A DNA stretch of 64,000 nt, taken from contig CM018690.1 of the NCBI GenBank assembly GCA_009363875.1, positions 4,452,788 through 4,516,787 on the forward strand, given 5' to 3'. Below are positions 34,182 through 46,503 of the stretch, in pieces; the first letter of the stretch is position 1, and each line of letters opens with the position of its first letter. A program made the position numbers and the translations under genes. This DNA is from Mikania micrantha (lineage: Eukaryota; Streptophyta; Magnoliopsida; Asterales; Asteraceae). The notes below the pieces were generated by a model that was not told where the DNA came from, did no database searches, and saw nothing but the letters and a program-made list of their open reading frames with translations.

Positions 34182-36982
34182 TGTAACAACCGAAAATTTA
34201 GCACATGTGATCGCGCATGAAATCCACACTGATTTGACAACCGAAATTATTACAAGATGATATTACGCGAGAAATGGTGAACGTGGGCGAAAACCGTGCG
34301 CGAAACGGAGTCCTGGATTATCCGGAAATGAAAAACGAAGAAAATTTTCAAAGTATGGAATTTCTGGACTCGTCGCGGTACGCGACGGAGAGGTTGATGG
34401 TTCTCGGCGGTACGCGATGGTCGAAAAATATCTGATTTCTCCGGATTTCTTCGCGGTACGCGAAGCCTTGTTTTGCTTCTTGTCGCGGTACGCGACAGGT
34501 GAGGCGGCTGGAAAATGGGATTAAAAGATCAGATTTGCATCAAGAAAATTATTTTTCTATCTTCTATTCGACGTTTCAGCCACCAACCACGAAAAACCCA
34601 CTCCCAATCCATCAAAACCCAATTTTGAAGGCTTCTAAAGGTTTAGATGGCACCAGAGAACATTTCTGCAAGTCCGGATCATCTTTTTACGCACAGAACT
34701 CCGTCTGGATAGGTAACGGTTCATTCTAACCTTCTAGATTGATTATGATTGATTAAATCTTGTTTCTGAATGTGATGATATAGTTAGGGTTGTTGATTAT
34801 TGCTTAGACGATGGCTAGGATTGATTATAAACGAGAAACTCGAACTGTTAATGGGTAAATCCTTGTTTTGAGCCGTTGTAATGCCCGGTTTGCATGAAAT
34901 CATAACAATGATTATAGTGGTTTAAACCATTTGATTATGACAAGGTAGGTGATCAGTTTGATTAATTTTTATATGCAAGGTTAAATGCAAGTGCTTCAAA
35001 CTAATCACAATCAATAACAAGGATTGATCATTCATAAGCCATTAAACTGTATAGAGACTGTTTTAGCTTGATAATCAACAACATTAACTATTTGATGACT
35101 ATCAAGGCAATGTTTTTGACATTGGACGTTCAGAAAGATTTAATCAGGAAGTTAATATGTAAATAACATATTAAACATAAACCAATGCAGAGTTATACCA
35201 TTAGCACCAGTTGTGAGTGATCTCGTGACCGTGAGACATCAGGTGAGTTCTAGACGCCCTATTTTTATGTTTAATGTTTTGGGCTGGCATACATGCTTAC
35301 TGTATTGTTCATGATGATATGGGCTTAAGAGAATGATTAATGGATAATGATATGCCATGACTATGTATGCGTGTTTATGTGTTAACATGATTTGAGTATG
35401 AAGATATGCTAAGTAAGATGAGTGCATATTAGTAAGTCATAATGATGAGATGTATGAGAACACGCTATGATGATAATGATAGATGTTAAGCTATGATGGG
35501 ATCCTAGGTTGCTAGGATGAAGGCATGATGTAGAATACGAGGAATAGATTATATTGTAACATGTAAGTGACGATATAGTGATAAAGGTGCTAGCCTGAGA
35601 TGTTATGATATGATATGTGCCTTTGCTGCTAGGGCATAATGCTATGACGATAAGATGCTAGTATGAAAAGTTTATGAATGCCAGAATGTATGATCTGATG
35701 ATATGATGATAGCATGATATATATTCATTGCTAGAATGTTATGATGGTACGATGAAGTGATACTGGCATGACATAAGATGATGATGCTTATGGTATTAGG
35801 ACATCGTGATGACGTCATGATGATAATAGACTAGCATGACATGTGTATGATATTAGCATAGTCTGTTATGAGTTATCCTATGTTATTAGGATAACGTTAC
35901 GATGTTATGTTGAATGATGATATAGTGCTAGCATATCATATCATAATGAATGAGGGTTGCTCCAGTACTTGTTACTAGGTAATTATGGTAGCTCCAGTAC
36001 TTGTTATTGGGAAAGTATGGTAGCTCCAGTACTTGTTACTGGGAAAGTATGGTAGCTCCAGTACTTGTTACTGGGTAAGTATGGTAGCTCCAGTACTTGT
36101 CACTGGGAAAGTATGGTATCTCCGATACTTGTTACTGGGAAAGTATGGTAGCTCCAGTACTTGTTACTGGGTAAGTATGGTAGCTCCAGTACTTGTTACT
36201 GGGTAAGTATGGTAGCTCCAGTACTTGTTACTGGGTAAGTATGGTAGCTCCAGTACTTGTTACTGAGAAAGTATGGTAGCTCCAGTACTTGTTACTGGGT
36301 AAGTATGGAGTCTTATGCCGGTATAAGCCCACTGTTAAAGACAGTGGATATGATGAGGACAACGGTTTTGATGATGTAAATGGATGTGTGTTATGATTAC
36401 GTATATGTGATGTATGAATGATTTATGTAAAGAAGTTTTGTACCGGTATGAGCTGTCAACTACGGTTGATAGTTAAGGAAATCTTATGAATGCATGAGTT
36501 ATCAGCTGCAGGTTGATAGTTATAGAGTCTTGTGCCGCACAAGCCTGTCTGACTCCAGGTCAGCAGTTGACGGCAAAGTTCCTTCACCGTATGACTGATG
36601 TAATAATGTAATGTATGATATGTATATGAAATGTGTTATGTTCAGGGTGATTGAGACTGTTGACTTCGGTCAACAGTGAATGCTAATGTTTTATGTACAG
36701 TAAAGATTTTATTTTTATGAAAACTAGAACTCAGTAGCGTAAGCTGACTTGATTTAGTATGTATGTCAGGTTAAGCTATGGTCAGGGAAGGCATGGAGCT
36801 CAGGCATCAAGATAGAGAGTCCGGTGGCATTGGCAATCAATTATGTTTTAATTAAGACATTATTTCATGTTTGACAAACTATGTTTTTAATTCCGCTGCT
36901 ATCTATGAAAGTTTTTAGTTTAAGAGCTATATGTTATGACGAAACCAACCCCGTGGGGTCGCCCGGAAAAGAGGGCGTCACA
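34182..36982 (+). mobile_element. Solo LTR, 2801 bp, TSD GTTGT
   Basis: Runs from TGTAACAACCGAAAATTT to AGAGGGCGTCACA. GTTGT is at 34177-34181 and 36983-36987, an exact 5-base duplication. No retrotransposon coding sequence lies inside, so it is a single LTR left by recombination. It has CAGGTGAGTTCTAGACGCCC near 35239, a likely leader splice donor region, and a 32-base tandem array. It lies just after the ORF1 pseudogene. The same first 18 bases begin the LTR at 62680. Family is probably Ty3/gypsy by LTR size, an inference. Confidence 0.9.
35955..36308 (+). repeat. Eleven copies of a 32-base tandem repeat
   Basis: Unit GTAGCTCCAGTACTTGTTAC plus TGGGTAAGTATG, 11 head-to-tail copies with only a few changes (such as GGGAAAG for GGGTAAG). 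There are no spacers between units. It lies within the LTR. Confidence 0.95.
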
Positions 36983-37037
36983 GTTGTATTCTCCTTTTTT
37001 TGTTGTATTCTTTTTTTATTTTAAATTTAATGAATCC

Positions 37038-37038
<1 letters not shown>

Positions 37039-37087
<49 letters not shown>
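37039..37087. repeat. (ATT)n microsatellite
   Basis: About 15 repeats of TTA within the Harbinger element. Confidence 0.95.
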
Positions 37088-37230
37088 TATTGTTAAAATA
37101 ATTAATTAAAAATTAGATGTGAAAATGGGAAAAAGTGGGACGACACCGTGCAAAATGGGGAAAAGTGGGGAAAGCTGATGTGGCGCTGATGTGGCAATGA
37201 GGAAAAGTGAGATGACTCCTAGTGCTCTAA

Positions 37231-38370
37231 GAAGTGATTATGATTGTTGATCTTTGGTGTTTTACGGTTAGAAATTCGTGGCGGCACTTGTGTAAGTACT
37301 TTGGCGTTTTTTGAAATTGAACTAGACACCCCAATTTTCGTCATATCCGTAATTGACACTGAAAACCTAATTTTTACCGATTGAAAAAAACATAATAATT
37401 CTCAATGTCATCCGTCAATCGATTCTTACTGAAATATAAAAGTAAATTGTTCATTATATAAAATTTGCATTTTATAGTTCCCGTCTTTACTTGAATGATA
37501 TCTTAACAGGTAAAGTATGTTATTACTGGGTTTATTCTTATTATAGTGTTCGTAATTAGGTATGGTGTATTTAAGGTTTATGGGGTTTATGGTGTTTAGG
37601 TATGATGTTTTTAAGGTTTAAGGTTTATGGTGTTTTTTAAGGTTTATGGTCTTTTGGTTTATTAGTGTGTTTCTTCTGTGTTCGAATTCATCACGTCGTT
37701 ACCCCCAAAAATGAAGCCAGAATTCGCTCGATGTAATTAAAATAATCAAATCAATAACATTCTATGATTGATAATTGTTGAATTCGAATTTTCAAAATGT
37801 TTCAGGGAGAATCATGGTCTATTTCGCAAATAACTGCTAACAATATACACGAAAAATTACACTAATGCCCATATCTACTAAACTTTTAAACTAACACATG
37901 CAGGGCTTAGATTCCGTCTTACACTTTTTATGGTTTTGTGACTTTTTAGCCAAAATTTATATATATATATATATATATATAAATAATGAAAACTACTTTT
38001 TTTAAAAAAAACTTAAAAAAATCCCTTCCACCAATCAAATAATTTCTTTAAATATTACATTTATTTTTATTAAAAGGATATTTTGGTCAATTTAACACTT
38101 TTTAAAATTAGATTGCATGATTTTCTCCTAAATTATCTCAATCATATTTATCACATTAAAAATAGGCGCATGTGATTAGTCTAAACACGTATCTCATCAT
38201 CCTTTGATTAATCTTTTTATTGCCTCCTTCGAATTTAGTGGAAAGTTGTTTCATCTAAAAAGTCGTGAGAAGATGGTATCACTGCTGCAAACAAAATGAT
38301 AAGAGTTCTGGCAAATTTTGTGGGCAAAATTGGAGAATAATTACTCAACATTGTGCTAATGTTGGACGTT
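37231..38370. other. No gene recognised; short GGTTTATGGTG repeats
   Basis: Positions 37560-37650 repeat AAGGTTTATGGTGTTT. A (TA)n tract is at about 37962-37981. Otherwise unassigned AT-rich sequence. Confidence 0.4.
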
Positions 38371-38959
38371 AACACTGTGACAATTCGGTATTCCGGATTA
38401 ACTCAATTACCCGAAAACTAACAGAAAAGTTATGAAATCACATAACACCAAACTGGAGGGGTTAGAATTAAACAAAATCTGATACAAAACACCTAAACTA
38501 CAAGGATTAATCTTGTAATTATGCCAAACTATGGAATTTTGACTTTAGGGAGTCAAAATTCGACTTATATTCCATTGAAACCGAAATTCCATGATTACAC
38601 AAGGTTATAACCGAATTAAACCTAAATAATCATCACATTTGTGATTGCTAACAACGGTTATACGTTACTAGAACAATTTATCATTGAATTAAACCCAAAA
38701 ACGACCCCAAAGGTCGAAACCGTAGTTCTTCACTATCAAGACCGTATATCCCGATCATAATTCACGAAATTGGCATACCAGAACACTTATTCGGCACATT
38801 CAGAACCTCTCTCATACATCAATTCAAGCAGAAAAGCATCGGGGAGCGAAGTTGATTCAAGAGTCGGCCGAACTCAAGCCTCAAGTCGAGATATTTCAAT
38901 TTGATACCAAAACAAGTAAGTAATCACTTCTAAACAACCTAAAGTGGCCGACTAAGGAT

Positions 38960-39700
38960 AACCACAAGTTAATTTCGGCTTTTATCATCGAATCATATGA
39001 ACTCTAATTCTAGGGTTCATCACTCATGTTGAATTGGGGATTTCTAACAAAACGAATTCAAAAGTTAAATTAAACTACATTAGTAGCTTCGTATATGGCT
39101 ATTAAAAGATAACCCTATGTTAATTTTAACATATAACAATGACTTGAGTGATTTCCCATTCTAGGGTTCTTGTTATAGAACGATTTGGGGGTTTCCACCC
39201 TAATGAGTATAAAACTCGAATTAAAACTAACAGGCAGTTTCGAAATTATCCTTTTAAGGAAATTACTATGGCAATTTCATCAAACAACAACAAATATTAT
39301 GATTTCTAGTTCTAGGGTTTCTAATGAAAAACGAATTGGGGGTTTTCATGAAAACGAATTCAAAAATCAAATTAAATGCTTCCTGTAGCTTCAGAAGATT
39401 TCGATTAAGGTTAGTCCAAAATCAATTTCGAGTTTTAACATCGAATTAATGGATTTTGAATTCTAGGGTTCATGACATACAACGAATTGGGGGTTTTGAA
39501 TCAAATGAACATTTTAGTCGAATTAACTACTACAGAGATATTCGGAACTCTCTTTTTAGTGAAAAACCTATATCAATTTCATAAAACAACAATGAATTAT
39601 GAGGTTTCTATTTCTAGGGTTTATTAATTGAAAACGATTTGGGGGTTTTGAGTTAAACGATCATAAGAATCAAATTACTTGTACAGAAAGGGTCGAAATC
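38960..39700 (+). repeat. Five tandem copies of a 151-base unit in the LTR
   Basis: The box TAGGGTT starts at 39011, 39162, 39313, 39464 and 39615, an exact period of 151 bases, each time followed about 30 bases later by CGA(A/T)TTGGGG. The units have diverged in sequence but not in length. The related LTR on the minus strand shows the same period at 25351 and 25502. Confidence 0.85.
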
Positions 39701-39854
39701 CTATGATTAATGAAAATCCTATGGTTTTGGGTTCGATGGGATTCGAATCGGGGATCAACTAGGAGGGGGATTTGGTTCGGCCAAGTGAAAAAAGGGGAAG
39801 GCCATGGGTTATTGGTTAAAAGGATTTAAACGAATGGGCTGTTGCGAAATAAAG

Positions 39855-39920
39855 GGTAGATGGGCTGGTCGGGTGTGTGCTTGTAGTCCGGGTGGGCGCG
39901 GGTTCGAATCCGGGTCTACC
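39855..39920 (+). other. tRNA-like segment with a perfect B box
   Basis: GGTAGAT at the left can pair with GTCTACC at the right, and GGTTCGAATCC matches the RNA polymerase III B box. At 66 bases it is short for a tRNA, and the T stem pairs poorly (3 of 5) with no clear anticodon arm, so it is probably a tRNA-derived or chance sequence inside the LTR. Confidence 0.3.
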
Positions 39921-41261
39921 GGTTTTGCACAAATAAACCAAATTTTGGATTTTAAATCATAATTTATTCATTTTAAGTCCGATTTAAACCGTTCAAAAGG
40001 CGTTGGAACCGAAATGGAATTCCGAACGTCATGAAACAATAAAATCTATGTTTTGACTCGAAATCATAATCGCGTGTAATTACGCATGATTAAACGACAT
40101 CGTGTATAACTTAAACAAACAAACTCGAAACTATACGTACTTTCGTATGAACGTTTCAAATGACTTAATATATGTGTGTTGACACGTATAAGACCACAAA
40201 CACAATTTGACATTACAAATAACACAACGTTATTGTTACAACACAGATTCTTCGTAGAAGTTAATTTACGTGGTTTCGCGAACGTTTGATCATTCTACTG
40301 CATTCAAAGGTGCGTACACGGCCCCTTTTCTTATTTTACTGTTTTGGAGGAGAAAACATGTGCAAACAAATACTTTTAGATACATATAACTTGCATGAGT
40401 TAGCTATTTACGATAAGTGCGAACATAGCATTACAAGTCCTTACATATCGAACCGTTTAGTTTGCCGTAGTGCAAAGCGTGGTAGTTGAAGATAGATCTA
40501 TTGGGTTTGACAAATCTCACTTGGTAAATTGTAGGTCTACACAAGTGTTTGACTAGCCAATTCAAACATTACTATTGTTTGTGCTAGATAATAGTGGAAA
40601 GGCAACCAACATTCTAACAGTCAGCTTCGGTGTCGACCACTTATGTAAATAGTACAAATGACTAGCTATCATGACTATGCATGTGTGATTATGTTATCTG
40701 CAAACATTTCATTTCAAACTGTTGGTTCAAACATTTGCGATTATTCAAAACTGTGTATGCACCAACCTTTGTGTTGACTTGATTTACATTTTTTCTCAGG
40801 ACACTAAAAGCACAAGTAAGGACAAGCATGGACTAGGATGTGGAGTTGCATGCATACATTTTAAATTCATGTGTTTTGAATTTGATTATTTAAGACTTTG
40901 AATTTGTAATTTACGTTTTACAAACCGTTACATTTGTTACTGTTTTAAAACGCTTTCGCAAACTTTGAAAACTTCGATATTACAGTTTAGACCAAAATTA
41001 TGTTTGAAAATCATATAGAGGTCTTTCGTTGTGTCTAATGACTGAGATCCTGGTTTGTCACGCCCTAAACGGTATGATTCCGTTAGTTGAAATTTGGTGG
41101 TGTGACAAACACCAACAACGTTTTTTATTTTAATATGATTGGAATCCAATCCAGGACCGCAATACTGGCGATCTAGACGATCAACCCTTACCCTACCATT
41201 CGCTGATGCAAACTTCTTCAACTTCTTTAAAGATGACTTTGATGATACAAATGTTCTTTAG

Positions 41262-44200
41262 TGTAACACCCCGACCGATGGCGTAAGCGTCGGGATGCCA
41301 CGAGGGATGTGTAGATTGTTCAAAAGCTAGTGGGCATCTAATTAAATCATCACGTAACATTTAATCAACCAAATTAATTACATCAAAAATCATGTCTATC
41401 ATGGATTAGTAACATCAAATACAAAAGAGATTTAGCTATGTAACTAAATTCTAATCGCCAGAATTTCAGTTATTTAGCTAAGTCCAAGATCCTAAGTGAT
41501 GATGTCCAAAATATGAGCGATCATCCTCATCAACCTACTTGTCTTCATTCCCTGAAACATGTAAAAGTCAAGTGTCAACTACGAAGTAGTTGGTGAGTAA
41601 TAATAAGTTTTCATACTTAAAAGTATTTTATAAAAAAGAATATAAAAGTTTGTGTTTGAAAAGGGTTTTATAAAAAGTTTAGATAAAATGAGTATAAAAA
41701 CTTATGGTTTATCTGAGAAAATCTACAAGAGTACCTGCGTGAAAATCCAATACATATCCCAACACAACAATCAACCACATAAACAAACACATAATCACAT
41801 AATCAATTTAATCATAGTTAATCATAGATAATCAACCACATAACCATTCAACAATTCTCAAACATCAATATTCTCAAATAGTATCTGTGACTATACATGG
41901 AAATTATGTAATTAACATAAGTTAAAAACATGATCCATAGAGTGGTCGCTAACCACGTGACAATACATGAAACCAATGCAATTAACCAAAGTCAAAGGCA
42001 ATGATTCACGGAGTTGTGATAATCCAAGTGGCAATACATGTAACCCTTGTTATTAACCGAAGTCAATGACAATGTTACACGGATATATGATAATAAGTGA
42101 TAATCCATAAATAATGATAATTCTATAATGTGAATATCATATTGATAAACAGGTTTCATCCTTGTGTTATCAAAATAATATTTAAAATTGGTATACATGT
42201 TTCACCTCCGAGTTTTAAAACAAAACAGTTTAAAAAGGAGGTTATGAGAACTCACATGATTCCTTAGAATCTGTGTGTTCGTAATATGCGCGCTCGTGTA
42301 AGTGAAACTCAACACTCTTTAGCAATTTGTAATTATTGTGTATTTCGTACTCATAAGTCTCTGTATATAATAATAATAATTAAATTCTTTTACATTCGTT
42401 TCTCCCTAAGGTATTAGGTGTCCGAATTACTTAGGTTTATCACTGAAGTTAGAGTATTGACTACTAGGATCTCCTATCCTCTTTATAGTAGATTGATCAA
42501 ATATTAATTAGTTTAACTAGTTCACTTATAATGGTTGAATGGGAGTGTATAAATTATATATATCGTAGAGGTGGTAGCCCTTATCCACATGTATATATTC
42601 ATGGTTGCATGCATGCATTATTTAGACTAGTTAATCTATATATATATTTTAAATTGTCACATTTGTCAAGCTTTTAAGAAATCAATCAGGTCTATTTTCA
42701 CACATAAATTCATTCTCATATGATTCATAAATTTAAAACTTAAGTGTATTAAAAGGAGTAATAACCTAGACCTTGTTCATGCATGCATGAATATCCACGT
42801 ATATATATATATGTAGGTATAACCATGTTCCCATTTACTCTAATATCCTGGTTAAAAAGGATTTGGATTTCACCCTCCCATTTGCAGCGAACCTATTTGA
42901 TTCATCCCCTTAGGTTCGTTAGCCTAGGGTTCTTAACCCCTAGGTTCGTGGTTTAAGCTTCCGGTTCGCCCCACACTAGGTTCGGCCCATATAATAGGGT
43001 TCGTCTCAGGCATGGTTCGGCTAATGAGCATCCAGGTTCGGCCCAGGGTTCGCCACCCTTGGGTTCGTGGCATTAAAAGGGGTTCGGCCGGAGAAGACAA
43101 AGGTTCGTGAACATGGGATGGTTCGGCAAGGCTGCATGGTTCGTGACTAAGCTTTTGCAGTCGCATGGAGGTTCGCCTTTGTAGGGTTCGCTGCCATGGG
43201 ACTCACGAACCATTAGGTTCGCAGGCCATCAGGTTCGTTCACATATCAGAAGAAAGGTTCGGCCCTAAGCCTTACAGGGTTCACCGAGCTATAGCCGTGG
43301 AGGGTTCGGCCAGGTGCTGTGAGACGAGCCATCACCACTATCCTCTTCATCTTCACGAACCTGTGGGTTATAAGGTCGTCTATGGCTCTCTCAGGTTCAA
43401 TAATAACTCGGTTTAACAATAAACAACCCCAAATTCCGATTAGGATGGCATCAAAGTTTTTCATGAACTTCCTTAGTAAAAACCGAAAAGTAAAACAACA
43501 GATTTACCTCGAAATAACGATTAAATGCGAGATTTCTTCGTATCCTCTTGTTCCTCTTGATCACACGAGCGCGTAGGGGCCAAGATCTCGCTATTTCGTT
43601 GAGAAACGAAGGAGTTATGATAGAGAGAAGTTAAAGAGAGAAAATGGTGACAGGTTTAGGGTTTTAGTGAGAGAGAAGCCTTGCAAATGAAGAAGAAGAA
43701 GAAGAAGAAAAAGATGGGCTTTTATAGCCCGGTCAATCCCCATGTGCTCGGTCTCGTTTTTATCGCGATACAACGTAATAAATGATCGGTTTTATACGTT
43801 AGACATATTTAAAACGTAAAACATTTAAATAAATAAGTTTCGTTCTCAATAAAATAATTTCCAATTAAAATCGTTTAAATAGAAGGTCTTCGTTTATTTT
43901 CGTTAAATTCTTTATTTAATGGAATAGTTTGATCGTATTGTTTTATGTTGTGATCCCTGATAAATGTTTTTAAATTAATTTTCTCATTTTATTATCGTTA
44001 AATATTATATAATTATCTCGTCGAAACACATTACTTACGTACGTATTCGTAAAGATCGTCACCTTTCCGAATCCAACGCTCGTTTCGTATTTCGATTTGA
44101 TTTACTAATCATGGAATATCATTTCAGAATGTTATTCTTAATAATTATATTCGTGTAAATCGTCACCCACGCGAATACATTTATTAATTTAATGTTTCTG

Positions 44201-44716
44201 AACTAATATTCGTGTTTTAATTGTGTTCGTAAGCTCACCGTCGCGTAATTAATTTTCGGCCTTTTATTATTTATAATATCATAATTTCCCAATCCAAAAC
44301 CCACTAAACCATATCACTGACACATACATGATAGACTGAAATATGCATATGTATAGGGCATATGTAGGGTCAGTCGCAACTGCCCCAGCCACCGTCCCAC
44401 CGCTATTTCGATAAACCATGACCATGTGTCCTTGATTATGTTTAGCAACCAAACAACAACCAACTCAAAATCCTTTCCATTTCCCAACCAATAATCCATT
44501 ATCCGAGCATTCATCTGCGTTAAACTCTCTGGTTCTGTTTAGTTGGGTTACAACTAACTTCCCATGGTTTACGCGTATAATAATATGTTATAAATATGTA
44601 TACCAATAACAGTGATAATCATCAAATAATTGCATCATCATTAATAATTATAATCTCAGATCGTAACAGTACAATCGTACGGATGTACGAACTACCGGAA
44701 ATACAGTGATGTTACA
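41262..44716 (-). mobile_element. Solo LTR, 3455 bp, minus orientation, TSD TTTAG
   Basis: Runs from TGTAACACCCCGACCGATGG to ACCGGAAATACAGTGATGTTACA. TTTAG is at 41257-41261 and 44717-44721. The minus-strand reading has a GTGAGTTC leader box near 42250 and ends with the GGGGTGTTACA typical of plant Ty3/gypsy LTRs. A GGTTCG array lies at 42890-43400. No coding domain was seen. Confidence 0.9.
42890..43400. repeat. GGTTCG motif array in the LTR
   Basis: More than twenty GGTTCG(C/G/T) boxes occur 12-30 bases apart, on the plus strand as written. The spacing is irregular, so it is a motif cluster rather than a tandem repeat. Confidence 0.8.
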
Positions 44717-44979
44717 TTTAGGAACTACAAAAATCATGTTGCTCTGGTTTGTGATTAATGTATATGTTTGTGATTTTTGAAATACTAATATCAATTGATT
44801 ACATGTTGTAATCATTATTGTTGTTTGATTTGATAACAATAGTTTTGATATATTGTTTAAGAACGATTTAAGGTGTTAATTTTGTTTCATCAGAATACAT
44901 TGCATGTATAATTTACGTAATGATTAAGAAACGTCCAATCTTGTTAAAAAAATTGTTTACTTGTAAAAAAGTTTATTTG

Positions 44980-45300
44980 TATGATTACATATATGCAATC
45001 AAATTGTTTTGTTGATAAAATTCAGACTTTTTGTATTAGAAAATTCAGATTATTTGAATTAAATTTTTTAGTGAAAAAATTGATCGAAGTAATCTGTTTG
45101 TATGATTACATATATGTAATCAAGTTTACATATGTAAATAGTTCGGTTGATTACATATATGTAATCAGATGGTTTTTCTTGAATGCTTACATATATTTTT
45201 TTCTTGAATATTTACATATATGTAAACATGTTTACATATATGGAAAAAAATGAAGATATGGTTGTATAAAATGTGATCATATATCAGTTATATATGTAAC
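44980..45300. repeat. Cluster of TTACATATATGTAA palindromes
   Basis: At least six copies of TTACATATATGTAA or close variants, many with flanking GATTACATATATGTAATC. Related units reappear at 45840-45900, on the other side of the hairpin element at 45465. Confidence 0.75.
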
Positions 45301-45464
45301 TAGGTATATGATTACGTATATATAATCAAATATATGACAAGTCAAAGTATGAAATTGATATGTTTCCTGTTAAGATTTACCAATGTACAATAGTTATGAC
45401 ACATATAAATGATTACATATTATCATGTAATTTAATAATTGATGGCTTATGATTACAGGGTAAT

Positions 45465-45835
45465 GTTCTAATACTAACACTCTCTTACGGCGATAACCCA
45501 TTAACTTTGCCAAAAAATAGCCGAATCTTGAATTTTTTTTTTAAACATCATTGTAACACAATTTGAACACCATGTTCTTTTATGAGTTTGGGCTAATTCA
45601 TTACCGTTTGGGCTCTTACAGTACTGTAGGTGTTTAAATATTTAAAACTTACAGTACTGTAGCAAAAAACTTACAACGATGATATTTTTTAAACGGTGAT
45701 GAATTAGGCCGAACTCAAAAAAGAACATAGTGTTCTAATTGTGTTACAATGATGTTCAAAAAAAAATTCAAGATTCGGCTTCGTTTTGGCAAAGTTAATG
45801 GGTTATCGCCGTAAGAGAGGGTTATTATTTGATCC
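45465..45835. mobile_element. Hairpin MITE, family M4, copy 1
   Basis: Two arms of about 175 bases face each other around 45640 (CTTACAGTACTGTAG at the loop). They share CTCTTACGGCGATAACCCAT, TTTGCCAAAA, CGAATCTTGAATTTTTTTT and GAACAC blocks. It interrupts the palindrome-rich region. Confidence 0.75.
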
Positions 45836-46003
45836 CAATCCTATGATTACATATATATAATGTAAATATGTATATGATTACATATATGTATGCAAATAAT
45901 TTGTTTAAAAACATTCAGATTTTTTGAATTAAAAATTTCAGATTATTTGAATTCAATATTTCGAGTAAAAAGATAATTTTTTGAATAATTTTTTTATATA
46001 ATT

Positions 46004-46024
46004 TAAGAGAGAGAGAGAGAGAGG
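46004..46024. repeat. (GA)n microsatellite
   Basis: GAGAGAGAGAGAGAGAGG next to further GA-rich sequence. Confidence 0.85.
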
Positions 46025-46238
46025 GGAGAGAGAAGAGTGATTTTAGGATTTAATTATTATAGGAGAGATAATAAATTTATTTGTACTAATCTAACCTTTT
46101 AATCATATAATTAAATCCCTTAATTGCCATTTATTTACAATCTAATGATCTCAACCATTGATTATTTTAATCAATGGTGGATTAGAGTTTTCTTTAAAAT
46201 AAGGGTTTTTCAATGGAACCCTCCAATAAATATATATA

Positions 46239-46493
46239 GGGATTGAATCCTATGAAAACCCGATCTTAGAGTGAAAACCCTTAAACCCTATGTGAGTCAT
46301 TCATTTGGAATCTTGAAAATAAATACGTGGTCCAAATTAAACCTGAATAAAAAATTGGGTTTTGAATAAACTAATCATTTTTAATACGGGTTAATGTGAA
46401 CCACATATTTATTTTTAAGATTTCAAATCAATAGCTTACATAAGGTTTAAGGGTTTTCTCTTTAATAACTGGGATTTCATTGGATTCAAATCC
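46239..46493. mobile_element. (TA)n-bordered MITE, family M3
   Basis: GGGATTGAATCCTATGAAAA at the left and CATTGGATTCAAATCC at the right, between TATATATA tracts. Inverted arms share GTGAAAACCCTTAAACC and TTTGGAATCTTGAAAATAAA-type blocks. Confidence 0.7.
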
Positions 46494-46503
46494 TATATAT
46501 ATA

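Larger units (their letters stand above)
32428..37227 (+). mobile_element. PIF/Harbinger element (ORF1 only), TAA target duplication, split by a solo LTR
   Basis: TAA at 32425-32427 precedes GGCGACACGGAGTGG, and GACTCCTAGTGCTC ends at 37227 before TAA at 37228-37230. The ends are an imperfect inverted repeat with the TWA duplication of this superfamily. Without the inserted LTR the element is about 2.0 kb. It carries the ORF1 pseudogene and an (ATT)n tract near its right end but no transposase. Confidence 0.75.
38376..41107 (+). mobile_element. Solo LTR, 2732 bp, TSD AACAC
   Basis: Runs from TGTGACAATTCGGTATTCCGG to GGTGGTGTGACA with AACAC at 38371-38375 and 41108-41112. It contains five 151-base tandem repeats and a GGTTCGAATCC box. 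No coding domain. It belongs to the same family as the minus-orientation LTR at 21724-25650. Confidence 0.9.

Noticed and set aside
35955..36308. Regular 32-base repeats that could suggest a CRISPR array
   Set aside because: The units are head to tail with no spacers, inside a plant LTR with clear target duplications.
39855..39920. A functional tRNA gene
   Set aside because: Too short, with a poorly paired T stem and no clear anticodon arm; listed only as tRNA-like.
42933..43416. Frames rich in EP, RT and NHEP residues
   Set aside because: They are translations of the GGTTCG motif array.
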